A stretch of DNA of 64,000 nt, taken from positions 3,876,133-3,940,132 of the forward strand of contig NZ_KB900614.1 in the NCBI RefSeq assembly GCF_000379065.1. The letters run 5' to 3'. The position numbers were made by a program, and so were the translations under genes. Each line of letters starts with the position of its first letter. The first letter of the stretch is position 1. The notes under the pieces were generated by a model. It was given only the letters and a program-made list of their open reading frames with translations, had not been told where the DNA came from and searched no databases. The DNA is from Salinispora mooreana (GTDB taxonomy: Bacteria; Actinomycetota; Actinomycetes; Mycobacteriales; Micromonosporaceae). Positions 24,770 to 32,463 of this stretch are shown one piece after another.

Positions 24770-25249
24770 TCAGCGCAGTGGTTTCGCCATCTGCTGAGCG
24801 GTCATCTCGTACCCGCTGCGCTCGTACAGGGCGATCGCCGGCTTGTTGTGGCCGAAGACGTTGAGCCCCAGGCGCAGCGCCCCCGCCTCCCGGGCCAGCT
24901 CCTCGGCCGCCGACAGGATGGCAGCGCCGTAGCCCAGCCGTCGGTGGGCGGGATCAACCCTGATATCGAAGATCCAGGCCATCTCGGCCGACTTGCTGGT
25001 TGGATCGTCCAAGCCGAGCCAGAGGACTCCGACCACCTCACCGCTGCTGTTCTCCGCCACCAACAGCCGATGGCGCTCGGTAGCCAGCCCGTGGGGCAGG
25101 AACTGCTCCCGATCCCGAAAGGCCTTCCTCCGGGCGGCTTCGGTCGACACCAACCCGGTCTGGGACTCCACATATTCCCGGAGCTGCTGATCCGAGTAGA
25201 CGTCGTACTCGTCCTGGCACATGTCCCGCAGTTTCACGACCTGACCCAT
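24770..25249 (-). CDS. GNAT-family N-acetyltransferase
   Basis: The product (159 aa) shows the acetyl-CoA binding motif DIRVDPAHRRLGYGAAILSA (about residues 93-112) and the C-terminal NVFGHNKPAIALYERSGYE. The acceptor is unknown. It ends 116 bp before the LLM gene start on the same strand. It is the last ordinary chromosomal gene before the accessory island. Confidence 0.85.
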   Translation of the reverse strand: MGQVVKLRDMCQDEYDVYSDQQLREYVESQTGLVSTEAARRKAFRDREQFLPHGLATERHRLLVAENSSGEVVGVLWLGLDDPTSKSAEMAWIFDIRVDPAHRRLGYGAAILSAAEELAREAGALRLGLNVFGHNKPAIALYERSGYEMTAQQMAKPLR

Positions 25250-25389
25250 GGCCGAAGGCTACCCGACAAAGCAGGCTAACCGCAGCACTCTACCCAGATG
25301 ACAAAGTCATACAACCAGGACGTAAATGATATCTTTCGTAAATCAAATCCTAGATTCACTCTAAGCGATCTTGTTGTTACACTTCAGCA
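25250..25389. other. AT-rich boundary region and rfbA promoter area
   Basis: GC falls sharply at about 25300-25385 (for example GTAAATGATATCTTTCGTAA). No gene is present. The change in composition marks the left edge of the island holding the sugar, erm and thioesterase genes. Confidence 0.5.
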
Positions 25390-26274
25390 GTGCGACGAGT
25401 CCTGCTAGCCGGAGGCACGGGATCACGTTTGTGGCCTATCACACAGGCGGTGTCGAAACAACTGCGGCCGGTCTTCGACAAGCCCGTGATCCACTGTCCG
25501 CTATCGACGCTGGTGACGGCCAAAATCAGGGAAATTATGGTGTTAACCAGTCCAGAGGGTCAGTCGCAGTTCCAGCGCCTGCCAGGCGACGGTACACAGT
25601 GGCGTCGTTCCCTGACATACGGAGCGCAACCCCGACCTGAAGGTATTGCGCAGGCATTTGTCATTGCCCGGGAACTCCTCAACAACGGCCCCGCCGCCCT
25701 CATCCTGGGCGACATCATCTTTCACGGTGTTGGACTCGGCCGGAAGTTGACCGGCCATACGAATCCGGCCGGCGCAGAAGTCTTCGGCTGTCCGGTCGCG
25801 GACCCATCGGCGTACGGGGTGGTGGAGTTCGACGAGGCGGGACAGGTGCTCCCCATCGAAGAGAAGTCCGCCTCGCCTAAATCACGCTACGCCGTGCCAG
25901 GGCTCTACTTCTACGACAGCGACGTGGTGGAGATCGCAGAACAGTTGACGCCGAGAGGCCGGGGCGAGTGGGAAATCAGCTCGATCAACCAGGAATACCT
26001 GCGCCGAGGCGCACTAAGCCTGACCCTGCTCGATCGGGGCACGGCATGGCTGGACACCGACACGTTCGCCAGACTTGTCCAGGCCGGGCAGTACGTCCGG
26101 GTGATCGAGGAACGACCGGAATTCAGGATCAGGTGTGTGGAGGAAGCGGCGTGGCGCGCCGGCTTCCTGGCCGATAACGAGCTGTGCGCCCTTGCAGGTC
26201 CGCTCACTCGCAGTGGTTACGGGGACTACCTACTCCGATCGCGCGACTGGAAGTCACCCATTGCCCAGTACTGA
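25390..26274 (+). CDS. rfbA: Glucose-1-phosphate thymidylyltransferase (RmlA/RfbA)
   Basis: The product (294 aa) makes dTDP-glucose from glucose-1-phosphate and dTTP, the entry step to dTDP-deoxysugars. The nucleotide loop LAGGTGSRLWPIT, SKQLRPVFDKP, YGVVEFDEAGQVLPIEEK and VPGLYFYDSDVVEIAEQL are clear. Several otherwise invariant positions differ: LGDNIF reads LGDIIF and WLDTGT reads WLDTDT. The catalytic Asp and Lys are kept, so activity is possible but reduced constraint is suggested. The start is GTG with no clear ribosome site, so a leaderless transcript is possible. Confidence 0.88.
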   Translation: MRRVLLAGGTGSRLWPITQAVSKQLRPVFDKPVIHCPLSTLVTAKIREIMVLTSPEGQSQFQRLPGDGTQWRRSLTYGAQPRPEGIAQAFVIARELLNNGPAALILGDIIFHGVGLGRKLTGHTNPAGAEVFGCPVADPSAYGVVEFDEAGQVLPIEEKSASPKSRYAVPGLYFYDSDVVEIAEQLTPRGRGEWEISSINQEYLRRGALSLTLLDRGTAWLDTDTFARLVQAGQYVRVIEERPEFRIRCVEEAAWRAGFLADNELCALAGPLTRSGYGDYLLRSRDWKSPIAQY

Positions 26275-26396
26275 TACACAACAACCGACCGGCACCTATC
26301 TCGCACCCACCGCCGGCGGGCTAGGAAGGGTGAGTAAGTACGTCTCTTTTTTGCACTCCGAGCGGGCGGTAGCCGAGCCCGAGAAAGGCTTTCCTC

Positions 26397-27386
26397 ATGC
26401 GCATCCTGGTAACCGGCGGGGCAGGCTTCATTGGCTCGCACTTCGTCCGGGGGATACTGTCCGACGTCTACCCCTATTGGGAAAATGTGCGGACGTTGGT
26501 ACTCGATAAACTGACCTACGCCGGCAACCTGGCCAATCTCGCGCCGGTGGCGAACCAGCAGAACCTGACGTTCGTCCAGGGAGATATCTGCGACCCAGTG
26601 ATCGTCGACAAACTGATGCGTGAGGTCAACCTGGTCGTGCACTTCGCGGCCGAGACACATGTCGACCGGTCAATCGCGAATGCCTCCGAGTTCGTCCGGA
26701 CGAATGTGCAGGGCACCTTTACCCTGCTGGAGGCGGCGACGCGGGCGGGCGTGGACCGGTTCGTGCACGTGTCCACCGACGAGGTCTACGGCTCGATCGC
26801 ACACGGCGCCTGGGCCGAAGACCAACCGCTCTCGCCCAACTCACCGTATGCCGCCAGCAAAGCTTCCTCCGACCATCTGGCTCTGGCCTTCCACCGCACC
26901 CACGGGCTACCGGTCTCCGTCACCCGCTGCTCCAACAACTACGGCCCGTACCAGCACACCGAAAAGCTCATTCCCCTGTTCGCGACTAATCTACTGGATG
27001 GCCTGACCGTGCCGCTCTATGGGGACGGGCGCAACAGTCGAGATTGGCTCCACGTCGACGACCACTGCCGGGGTATCCAGCTCGTCGCATCAAAGGGCCG
27101 GGCCGGTGAGATCTACCACATCGGTGGCGGTACCGAACTGACCAACGCCACTTTGACCGGCCAGCTGCTCGATATCTGTGGCGCGGACGCCTCCGCTGTT
27201 CGCCGGGTACCTGACCGCAAGGGCCATGACCTGCGCTACTGCCTCGATATCTCAAAAATCTCGACGGAGCTCGGGTACTCCCCCCGGATCAGCTTCTCCG
27301 ATGGGCTGGCAGACACCGTGGAGTGGTACCGCACCCACCGCGACTGGTGGGAGCCGAGAAAGGTGTCGACAACGGCGACGACCTGA
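26397..27386 (+). CDS. rfbB: dTDP-glucose 4,6-dehydratase (RmlB/RfbB)
   Basis: The product (329 aa) converts dTDP-glucose to dTDP-4-keto-6-deoxyglucose, the common precursor of antibiotic deoxysugars. It has the NAD motif GGAGFIGSHF at residue 7, STDEVYGS, the catalytic YAASK, and SRDWLHVDDHC. The frame is intact. It lies 122 bp after rfbA on the same strand with its own weak ribosome site (GAGAAAGG). No further sugar-tailoring gene or glycosyltransferase follows; the next gene, on the opposite strand, is an erm methyltransferase. Confidence 0.93.
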   Translation: MRILVTGGAGFIGSHFVRGILSDVYPYWENVRTLVLDKLTYAGNLANLAPVANQQNLTFVQGDICDPVIVDKLMREVNLVVHFAAETHVDRSIANASEFVRTNVQGTFTLLEAATRAGVDRFVHVSTDEVYGSIAHGAWAEDQPLSPNSPYAASKASSDHLALAFHRTHGLPVSVTRCSNNYGPYQHTEKLIPLFATNLLDGLTVPLYGDGRNSRDWLHVDDHCRGIQLVASKGRAGEIYHIGGGTELTNATLTGQLLDICGADASAVRRVPDRKGHDLRYCLDISKISTELGYSPRISFSDGLADTVEWYRTHRDWWEPRKVSTTATT

Positions 27387-27434
27387 CGATGCGGCGGTGG
27401 GGCCGACCCAGGTACTGGCTCGGCCCCACGAGCG

Positions 27435-28268
27435 TCATCCTCGTCGAATCGGGGCGGGTTTCCGTGGTCGACGCGGCGACGGCTGGCCACCTCTGTCTGG
27501 TCGAGCCGGCCCGACCAAACGCCATAGGGAGGCCCACTCGTCAGCGCCAAGATCCTTCGGAAGGAGGTGTGGTCCCACGTGGTGTTCCCGCATCCACTCG
27601 TGTAGATCGCGGCGGCTGATTCGCCTCAACCGCTGGAGGATCTCACCGAGACCACGCCCCCTACCAGTGAAAACCTGCCGCACGAACTCCTGGTACGCCT
27701 TGCGGTCACTGGCCCATGGAGTCCCCCGACGGGCAATGGTGAGCAGCCCGCCGTCCACCGAGGGAACCGGGCGGAAGGCTCGGGCCGGGACCCGCGCATG
27801 CAGCTCGAAGTCGTACCAGGGCCACCAGCTCGCGGTCAGCAACGAGGCGCCGCCAACACCCGCCCTTCGACGGGCCACCTCCCACTGAACCAGCAACACC
27901 GCCGTATGCCAGTGATCGGCAGCGAGCAGGATCCGGATGATGGACGTCGTCACATGGAAAGGAACGTTCCCGACGACCACGTGTGGGTACCGGGGAAACC
28001 GAAAGCGCAGAATATCCGCGCAGACCACGGTGACGTTCTCCGGAGTCTGCCGACTCAGCCGTTTCGCACGCTTTGCATCGATCTCTATTGAGGTAATTTT
28101 TCTGCCTTGCCCACTCAGGGGGAGGGTGAGGGCACCGTCGCCGGCGCCAATCTCCACGATCGGGCCTTCGGCGCGGGCGGCGAGCTCGACCATCTCGCCG
28201 ATCACCGAGCGGTCAATCAGGAAGTTCTGGCCGAACTCATGTCGTCCGGCGTACTCTCGATAGGGCAT
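27435..28268 (-). CDS. Erm-type 23S rRNA (adenine-N6) methyltransferase
   Basis: The product (277 aa) is an RsmA/Erm-family enzyme. FGQNFL at residues 12-17, the SAM motif VEIGAGDGALTLPL (38-51) and the catalytic NVPF (101-104) are all present. The QWEVARRRAGVGGASLLTA segment is typical of actinomycete Erm proteins that methylate A2058 and protect producers from macrolides. The C-terminus is basic (PRRPRKPAPIRRG). Its SD, GGAG 7 nt before the ATG, lies inside a complementary segment of an attenuator-like leader. Neighbouring deoxysugar and thioesterase genes suggest self-resistance of a lost or split macrolide cluster. Confidence 0.9.
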   Translation of the reverse strand: MPYREYAGRHEFGQNFLIDRSVIGEMVELAARAEGPIVEIGAGDGALTLPLSGQGRKITSIEIDAKRAKRLSRQTPENVTVVCADILRFRFPRYPHVVVGNVPFHVTTSIIRILLAADHWHTAVLLVQWEVARRRAGVGGASLLTASWWPWYDFELHARVPARAFRPVPSVDGGLLTIARRGTPWASDRKAYQEFVRQVFTGRGRGLGEILQRLRRISRRDLHEWMREHHVGPHLLPKDLGADEWASLWRLVGPARPDRGGQPSPRRPRKPAPIRRG

Positions 28269-28425
28269 GGGCTTGCTCCGCGAATATCATTTCGGAGCCG
28301 GCGGGCTGGTAAAATGCCGACCGGCACTGACTGCCGCGAGGCGGAGCTCATCGAAAGAACGAATAGTCCGCCACTATACGTGGCGGAACCTTTTGAAACA
28401 TATCAAACTCATGCCGAACACTATA
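28269..28425 (-). promoter_or_regulatory. Candidate macrolide-inducible translational attenuator of erm
   Basis: On the minus strand a possible -10 (TATAGT, near 28420) precedes a 17-codon leader ORF and mutually complementary segments. Segment 1 TCCGCCAC (28387-28380) pairs with segment 2 GTGGCGGA (28374-28367). Segment 2 can instead pair with segment 3 TCCGCC (28345-28340). Segment 3, as GCTCCGC, can pair with segment 4 GCGGAGC (28281-28275), which contains the erm SD. A closer GCTCCG (28298-28293) can also mask segment 4. This is the ermC logic: a ribosome stalled in the leader opens 1:2, frees 2 to take 3, and exposes the SD. Confidence 0.6.
28348..28401 (-). CDS. Putative erm leader peptide, 17 aa
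   Basis: The ORF encodes MFQKVPPRIVADYSFFR and stops 79 nt before the erm start. Segments 1 and 2 of the attenuator lie in codons 5-8 and 10-12, so a ribosome stalled near codons 6-9 would disrupt their hairpin. The ribosome site is weak (GAG, 6 nt before the ATG). Leader peptides are not conserved between erm genes, so identity rests on position and RNA structure. Confidence 0.5.
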   Translation of the reverse strand: MFQKVPPRIVADYSFFR

Positions 28426-28659
28426 CCCGACTCTGTGGAACGCGGCACCCAGACCCGCCCCGAACTCCGGCTCCACATGTTTCATACGTTCGCTGGCTGC
28501 GCCGCCGAGACCCATCAACGGAGAAAGCCACGGCACTCCCCCAACCGTCAGCAATGGCGGCTTCCTTCTGGTTCACGGGCCGTGACCGCCTGGTCGAAAC
28601 CGTCCAGGAAATATTCGTTCCCTTCCTGGGGAGGCACTGCCACACCGCCGCTCTATTAG

Positions 28660-28908
28660 GGCTACCGAGGGGCCTGGGGCAGCGTGCGCACCCCGTTCCA
28701 ACAACGCCGCTTCCGGCCCAAGCTGTCACGCCGGCAATAGGTGGCCAACCGAGCCGCACGCCAAAATCCGCTCCCGCAGTGAGCCATCGCCACCCTCAAG
28801 ACCTGGAGGATTCTGGCCAAGCTCCGCTGCGGCCGGCGCCGAGGCACCACGATCGTGCAGGCCATCCTCGTCCTGCGTCGGGCCGAAGCCATTCGCTACG
28901 CAGAATGA
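28660..28908 (+). pseudogene. Degraded IS5-family transposase, C-terminal remnant
   Basis: Reading across frames gives GYRGAWGSVRTPFQQRRFRP then LSRRQ, a TAG stop, VANRA, then after a frameshift HAKIRSRSE, and finally ATLKTWRILAKLRCGRRRG and TTIVQAILVLRR to a TGA at 28906-28908. This is the conserved C-terminal end of IS5-group transposases of actinomycetes (RPKLSRRQ, NRAHAKIR, TLKTWRIL). One in-frame stop and at least two frame changes make it inactive. Confidence 0.75.
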
Positions 28909-29315
28909 AGAGAGCTCAATATACGACGATGCCGAAAGCAGCGCCACAGGTCTCGGTCCCTGCGTCCCGAAAAGTCAGTGCACGCCGTGGGTAAGAACCG
29001 CGGAGAACGTCAATCCCGCAGGAGGCTGCTGCAATCTCTCAGTGGCACGTCACGCCTACTCGGCCACAGCGGCCAACACTCAATCAGCGCTGACCCAACA
29101 GGCGTGATAGCCTTCGATTTCATCAGAACCAGCCCCGGGGTAGGACCTCCCCGTCTTCATACCATCACGAACCACACGTCAACGCTCCGCCGCCCACAAC
29201 AGCTATATCACAAAGACCAGGGTTTAGCCAGTGAAAATCGTCACCCTCCAAGGGGTGGGGCCGGGCCGGACGATGAGGCGGTAAGCTCCCCCCAACTCAA
29301 CAGAAAGCGTCGCCG
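28909..29315. other. Gene-free stretch between transposase remnant and thioesterase
   Basis: About 400 bp of mixed composition with no frame that reads as a known protein. It contains the weak ribosome site of the thioesterase gene at its right end. Probably decayed mobile DNA. Confidence 0.4.
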
Positions 29316-30062
29316 ATGACAGACGAAGAAAGCCTTTGGATCCGCCGCTTTCACCCCTGCCCGCAGGCCGAGATCCTGCTTGTCTGCCTCCCACACGCTG
29401 GCGGTTCAGCAAGCTTTTTCTTCCCGATGTCACGCGCGTTGACGCCCACGGTCGAGGTGCTGTCCGTGCAGTACCCGGGCCGGCAGGACCGCCGACACGA
29501 GCCATGTATAGAAAACCTAAGTGAACTAGCCGACCGCATATTTGACGCAATACGGGGCCAGACCAACCGCCCCCTGGCGCTATTCGGACACAGCATGGGG
29601 GCCACGCTGGCATTCGAGGTCGCGGTGCGGCTAGAGACCAAACTCGGCATCACCCCGCGGCACATAATCGCCTCCGGCCGCCGGGCACCGTCGGCGGTCC
29701 GCACCGAGCAGGTGCACCTACTCGACGACGCCGGCATCATCGCAGAGCTGCGCGACCTCAGCGGTACCTCGAACGACATGCTCGACAACGCCGAACTCCT
29801 GCAGCTGGTCCTCCCGGCGATCCGGGCCGACTATCGCGCGATCGAGACGCACCGGGGGCAGCCGGATGCGACCGTCTCCACACCGATCACGGTACTGACC
29901 GGCGACACCGACCCGCAGGTCCCTCTCGCGGACGCGTACAAGTGGCACGCGCACACCACCCAGGCATCCGAGGTACTTGTCTTCCCAGGCGGGCACTTCT
30001 ACCTCAGCGACTACCGCAACGACGTGAACGGCGTCGTGGCACGGATCCTCACCGAAGCCTGA
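29316..30062 (+). CDS. Type II thioesterase (alpha/beta-hydrolase) of polyketide/peptide synthase type
   Basis: The product (248 aa) belongs to the editing thioesterases (TEII, GrsT/RifR-like) that remove stalled or wrong acyl groups from carrier proteins. It shows LPHAGGSASFF (oxyanion region), YPGRQDRR, the nucleophile GHSMGA (Ser93), the acid in VLTGDTDPQV, and the catalytic His in FPGGHFYL (about 227). The frame is intact. No polyketide or peptide synthase is in the window, so it is an orphan here and may serve a synthase elsewhere. Confidence 0.9.
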   Translation: MTDEESLWIRRFHPCPQAEILLVCLPHAGGSASFFFPMSRALTPTVEVLSVQYPGRQDRRHEPCIENLSELADRIFDAIRGQTNRPLALFGHSMGATLAFEVAVRLETKLGITPRHIIASGRRAPSAVRTEQVHLLDDAGIIAELRDLSGTSNDMLDNAELLQLVLPAIRADYRAIETHRGQPDATVSTPITVLTGDTDPQVPLADAYKWHAHTTQASEVLVFPGGHFYLSDYRNDVNGVVARILTEA

Positions 30063-30097
30063 GCCTCGATCGCCGATGAAGGGAACCGGCAGGACCC

Positions 30098-30251
30098 TGG
30101 ATATAGAAAGTGCCCTCTGAGCCAGAAGGAAAGGAGTTCTTCAGGCTTCTATCGCTCGGTTCGAAAGGGCACCTCGCAGGTGAGATGACGCCACGACACG
30201 CCGGTGGTGCGCGCGATATTCGACGACCCGAATCTGGTGTCGGGTGCCGGA
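30098..30251 (+). pseudogene. 5' remnant of an IS1380-family element
   Basis: One frame reads TPVVRAIFDDPNLVSGAG (30198-30251), the conserved N-terminal segment of IS1380-group transposases. It has a stop codon just before it and ends abruptly. Upstream lies an inverted pair GTGCCCT (30110-30116) and AGGGCAC (30166-30172) that may be part of the element's end. It is truncated by, or inserted into, the DUF4241-like gene that continues at 30252. Confidence 0.65.
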
Positions 30252-30497
30252 CAACAAGCTGGAGAGCAGCGGTGCGGTCCTCCGGCTCACTTCCGCTCTG
30301 CTGGAACGCCGCCTCCCATGCGCAAACCCGCCGATACCTCGTGACCGTGAACGGCACCGCCGAATCGGGGTTACCAACGGGTCGCAACCGACAACCTGAC
30401 CGCTCGGCAATGTCACCACACCAGCGGAAAACGCCCTGATCACGCACTCAACGTCACCTTGTGTGATCCGAGCACCATCGACCAACCGTGTGTTCAC
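30252..30497 (-). pseudogene. Frameshifted, truncated DUF4241-like gene
   Basis: On the minus strand one frame begins with the ATG at 30497 and reads VVTLPSGQVVGCDPLVTP. A single-base shift near 30379 is needed to continue as PDSAVPFTVTRYRR, then EAAFQQSGSEPEDRTAALQL. The pattern (LPSG..V.CDPLV then PF..) resembles DUF4241 proteins. The sequence then stops matching exactly where the IS1380 remnant starts, so both a frameshift and a truncation have destroyed it. Family assignment is moderate. Confidence 0.55.
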
Positions 30498-30642
30498 GTC
30501 AGCAGGTACGGCATTTATACTCCACAGGAACCGGCAGCGAGCATGCCAGCCATAATTCCAGCTCGGCCGCCCTGCTCCTAGCCGAGGAAGTCTCCACGAC
30601 CCTGGGCGGTGGAGATAGACGAAGGGTGTTGAGGATCAGTTT

Positions 30643-30894
30643 GTGACGACCGACCTCAACACCTTTCTGACGGCACTTTACGTGAAGATCGATGACTGGC
30701 TCGGACGGCGGCGTAGGCCCGGACGGCCACCCAGGCTCTCGGACGCCGAACTGCTCACCCTGGCCATGACTCAGGCCCTGCTCGACGTGCGCTCCGAAGC
30801 CCGTTGGCTTCGGCTCATCCCTGGACATCTCCCCGGGGCTTCGGCGTACCTGCCCGGACAATCCCGAGGGGGTGGTGGACGATCAATGCCTTGA
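30643..30894 (+). pseudogene. N-terminal remnant of an IS982-family transposase
   Basis: The frame from GTG at 30643 reads LNTFLTALYVKIDDWLG, RRRRPGRPPRLSDAELLTLA, DVRSEARWLRLIPGHL and YLPGQS, which is the usual N-terminus of IS982-group transposases in actinomycetes. After YLPGQS the expected GYNKRLR sequence is replaced by RGGGGRSMP and a stop, so only about 75 residues survive and the catalytic domain is missing. Confidence 0.75.
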
Positions 30895-31118
30895 ACCCAA
30901 GGCCGCCGACGCAGCGAGAATGCGCCGTCCTTGTAGCACTGCTGGCCACTGACTTCGAGGGCGCCGAAGGCCCGTGGCGCCAGCCGGGGAGTGTGATCGT
31001 CGTCGACGGGTGCGATCGGGGGTGCCCTCTGAGCACTGGTGGCGGCGGCTCAGAAGGACATGCGGGTAGGGCACGGGCCGTCGGAAGGAAGGCCGATCCC
31101 ACTTGATTTGATTACTCC
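30895..31118. other. Non-coding stretch with a second GTGCCCTCTGAGC motif
   Basis: No gene is recognised. The 13-mer GTGCCCTCTGAGC at 31022-31034 also occurs at 30110-30122, and each is followed about 40-50 bp later by AGGGCAC (31068-31074 here). They may be two ends or two copies of the same degraded element. Confidence 0.45.
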
Positions 31119-31982
31119 ATGTACGTCACAGCTCCTGACCGCACTGGTGAAGTCCAGCTCTCTGATGGGCGGCTGCTGGGTTGGGCAGAATGGGGAACGC
31201 CGGATGGGACACCGGTGCTGTTCTCGCCTGGTGCCGCCACCAGCCGTTGGCTCGGGTTCGGCGCCGAAGTCATCGACCGGCTCGGCGTGCGACTCGTTTC
31301 TGTGGAACGTCCAGGGCTCGGCGCCTCGACGCCGCTGCCCGGTCGAACGTTCGCCGACTTCGTCGCCGACCTCCGACAGTTCACCACGATGCGCGGATTG
31401 GGCCGGCCCGCGATGGTCGGGAACTCGCAGGGCGCGCCGTTCGCGCTGGCCTGCGCAGAGGGGGGTGTCACCGCTGCCCTCGCCATCGTCTCTAGCGCCG
31501 ACGAGGTGGCCGCGCCGGAATTCGCCTCCGCACTGCCAGCCGAGCTACGCAAGCTCGTCGACTGGACGGTACGTGACGCGGCTGAAGCAGAGCGCTTCTT
31601 CGCCGGATACAGCACCGACACGCTGCTTGATTTTGTACTGCACGGCAGCCCTGAGTGTGACCTCGCGGTGTACCGCGAGCCCGGGTTCGCGGACGCCTAT
31701 CGTCGGGCCGTGAACGAGGCGTTCGCGCAAGGGGCGGCTGGGTACGCGCGGGACACAGTGCTGGCAATGAGCCCCTGGCCCATCGACCTCGATAGAATCT
31801 CCGTGCCAGTCGACGTCTGGTACGGCGAACTGGACCAGAGCCACTCGCCAGACAACGGATCGTTGCTCGCCGCCCGGATACCCGGTGCACGGCATCACCT
31901 CGTACCTGCGATCGGCGGAGCGGTGCTGTGGACACATGCCGAGCCGATCCTCAACACCCTGTTGACCAGGGCGGGCACCTAG
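31119..31982 (+). CDS. Alpha/beta-hydrolase
   Basis: The product (287 aa) has the hydrolase fold with the strand-turn LGWAEWGTPDGTPVLFSPGA, SVERPGLGASTPLPG, and the nucleophile elbow VGNSQGAPFALACA (Ser about 106). The acid may be in YGELDQSHSP. The usual final His region is weak (ARHHLVPAIGGAVLWTHAE). It resembles uncharacterised hydrolases often found near resistance or secondary-metabolism genes. It lies at the right edge of the island and has no partner gene. Confidence 0.82.
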   Translation: MYVTAPDRTGEVQLSDGRLLGWAEWGTPDGTPVLFSPGAATSRWLGFGAEVIDRLGVRLVSVERPGLGASTPLPGRTFADFVADLRQFTTMRGLGRPAMVGNSQGAPFALACAEGGVTAALAIVSSADEVAAPEFASALPAELRKLVDWTVRDAAEAERFFAGYSTDTLLDFVLHGSPECDLAVYREPGFADAYRRAVNEAFAQGAAGYARDTVLAMSPWPIDLDRISVPVDVWYGELDQSHSPDNGSLLAARIPGARHHLVPAIGGAVLWTHAEPILNTLLTRAGT

Positions 31983-32051
31983 TCGCGGCGACGGACCGGC
32001 CACCGAGGCACGCTAATGGCACGACCACCTGTTTCAGTCGCCTAGAACAAC

Positions 32052-32090
32052 GAAAGCCCTGGCGGGATATCTGTCCTGACCAGGGCTTTC
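32052..32090. terminator. Hairpin between the hydrolase gene and tRNA-Gly
   Basis: Perfect 11-bp stem GAAAGCCCTGG/CCAGGGCTTTC with a 17-nt loop. It follows the tRNA 3' end by 5 bp on the minus strand and the hydrolase gene on the plus strand, and it ends in CTTTC toward the plus strand and GAAAG reversed, so it may serve both. Confidence 0.7.
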
Positions 32091-32095
32091 GTGCG

Positions 32096-32169
32096 TGGAG
32101 CGGGTGACGGGAATCGAACCCGCACTGTCAGCTTGGGAAGCTGATGTTCTGCCATTGAACTACACCCGC
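32096..32169 (-). tRNA. tRNA-Gly (anticodon CCC)
   Basis: On the minus strand the sequence folds as a tRNA: acceptor GCGGGTG/CACCCGC, D arm GTTC...GAAC, anticodon stem TCAGC/GCTGA with loop TTCCCAA (anticodon CCC), T arm with TTCGATT, and an encoded TCCA end. It reads GGG glycine codons. Confidence 0.93.
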
Positions 32170-32463
32170 ATGTGGGACCACTCTACCTGAAGCGCCGCGC
32201 AGCGCACATCCCGGTACCCGCCGACACGAGCGGCCTGCGTGGCCCGACAGCCACCAGAGCGGGCTGGACCCGCAGCCGCGAACCTCGGTGCCGCGCACCG
32301 CCCATCGGACGAGCCCAGCCAGGGGAGACGGAGCGAACTACTGGCAAGGCCCTTCCTCGCCGGCTCAGCATTTTCAAAGCTGTCGATGTCTTGTAAGGTC
32401 TGCCCCACGTTTCCTGCCATGGCACGCACACCCCCCCGCTGTGCTGCCAGAAGGAGGTGGCCC

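Noticed and set aside
25300..32169. Island integrated into tRNA-Gly by an integrase
   Set aside because: The island lies on the 3' side of tRNA-Gly, but I found no integrase gene and no second copy of the tRNA 3' end near 25.3 kb.
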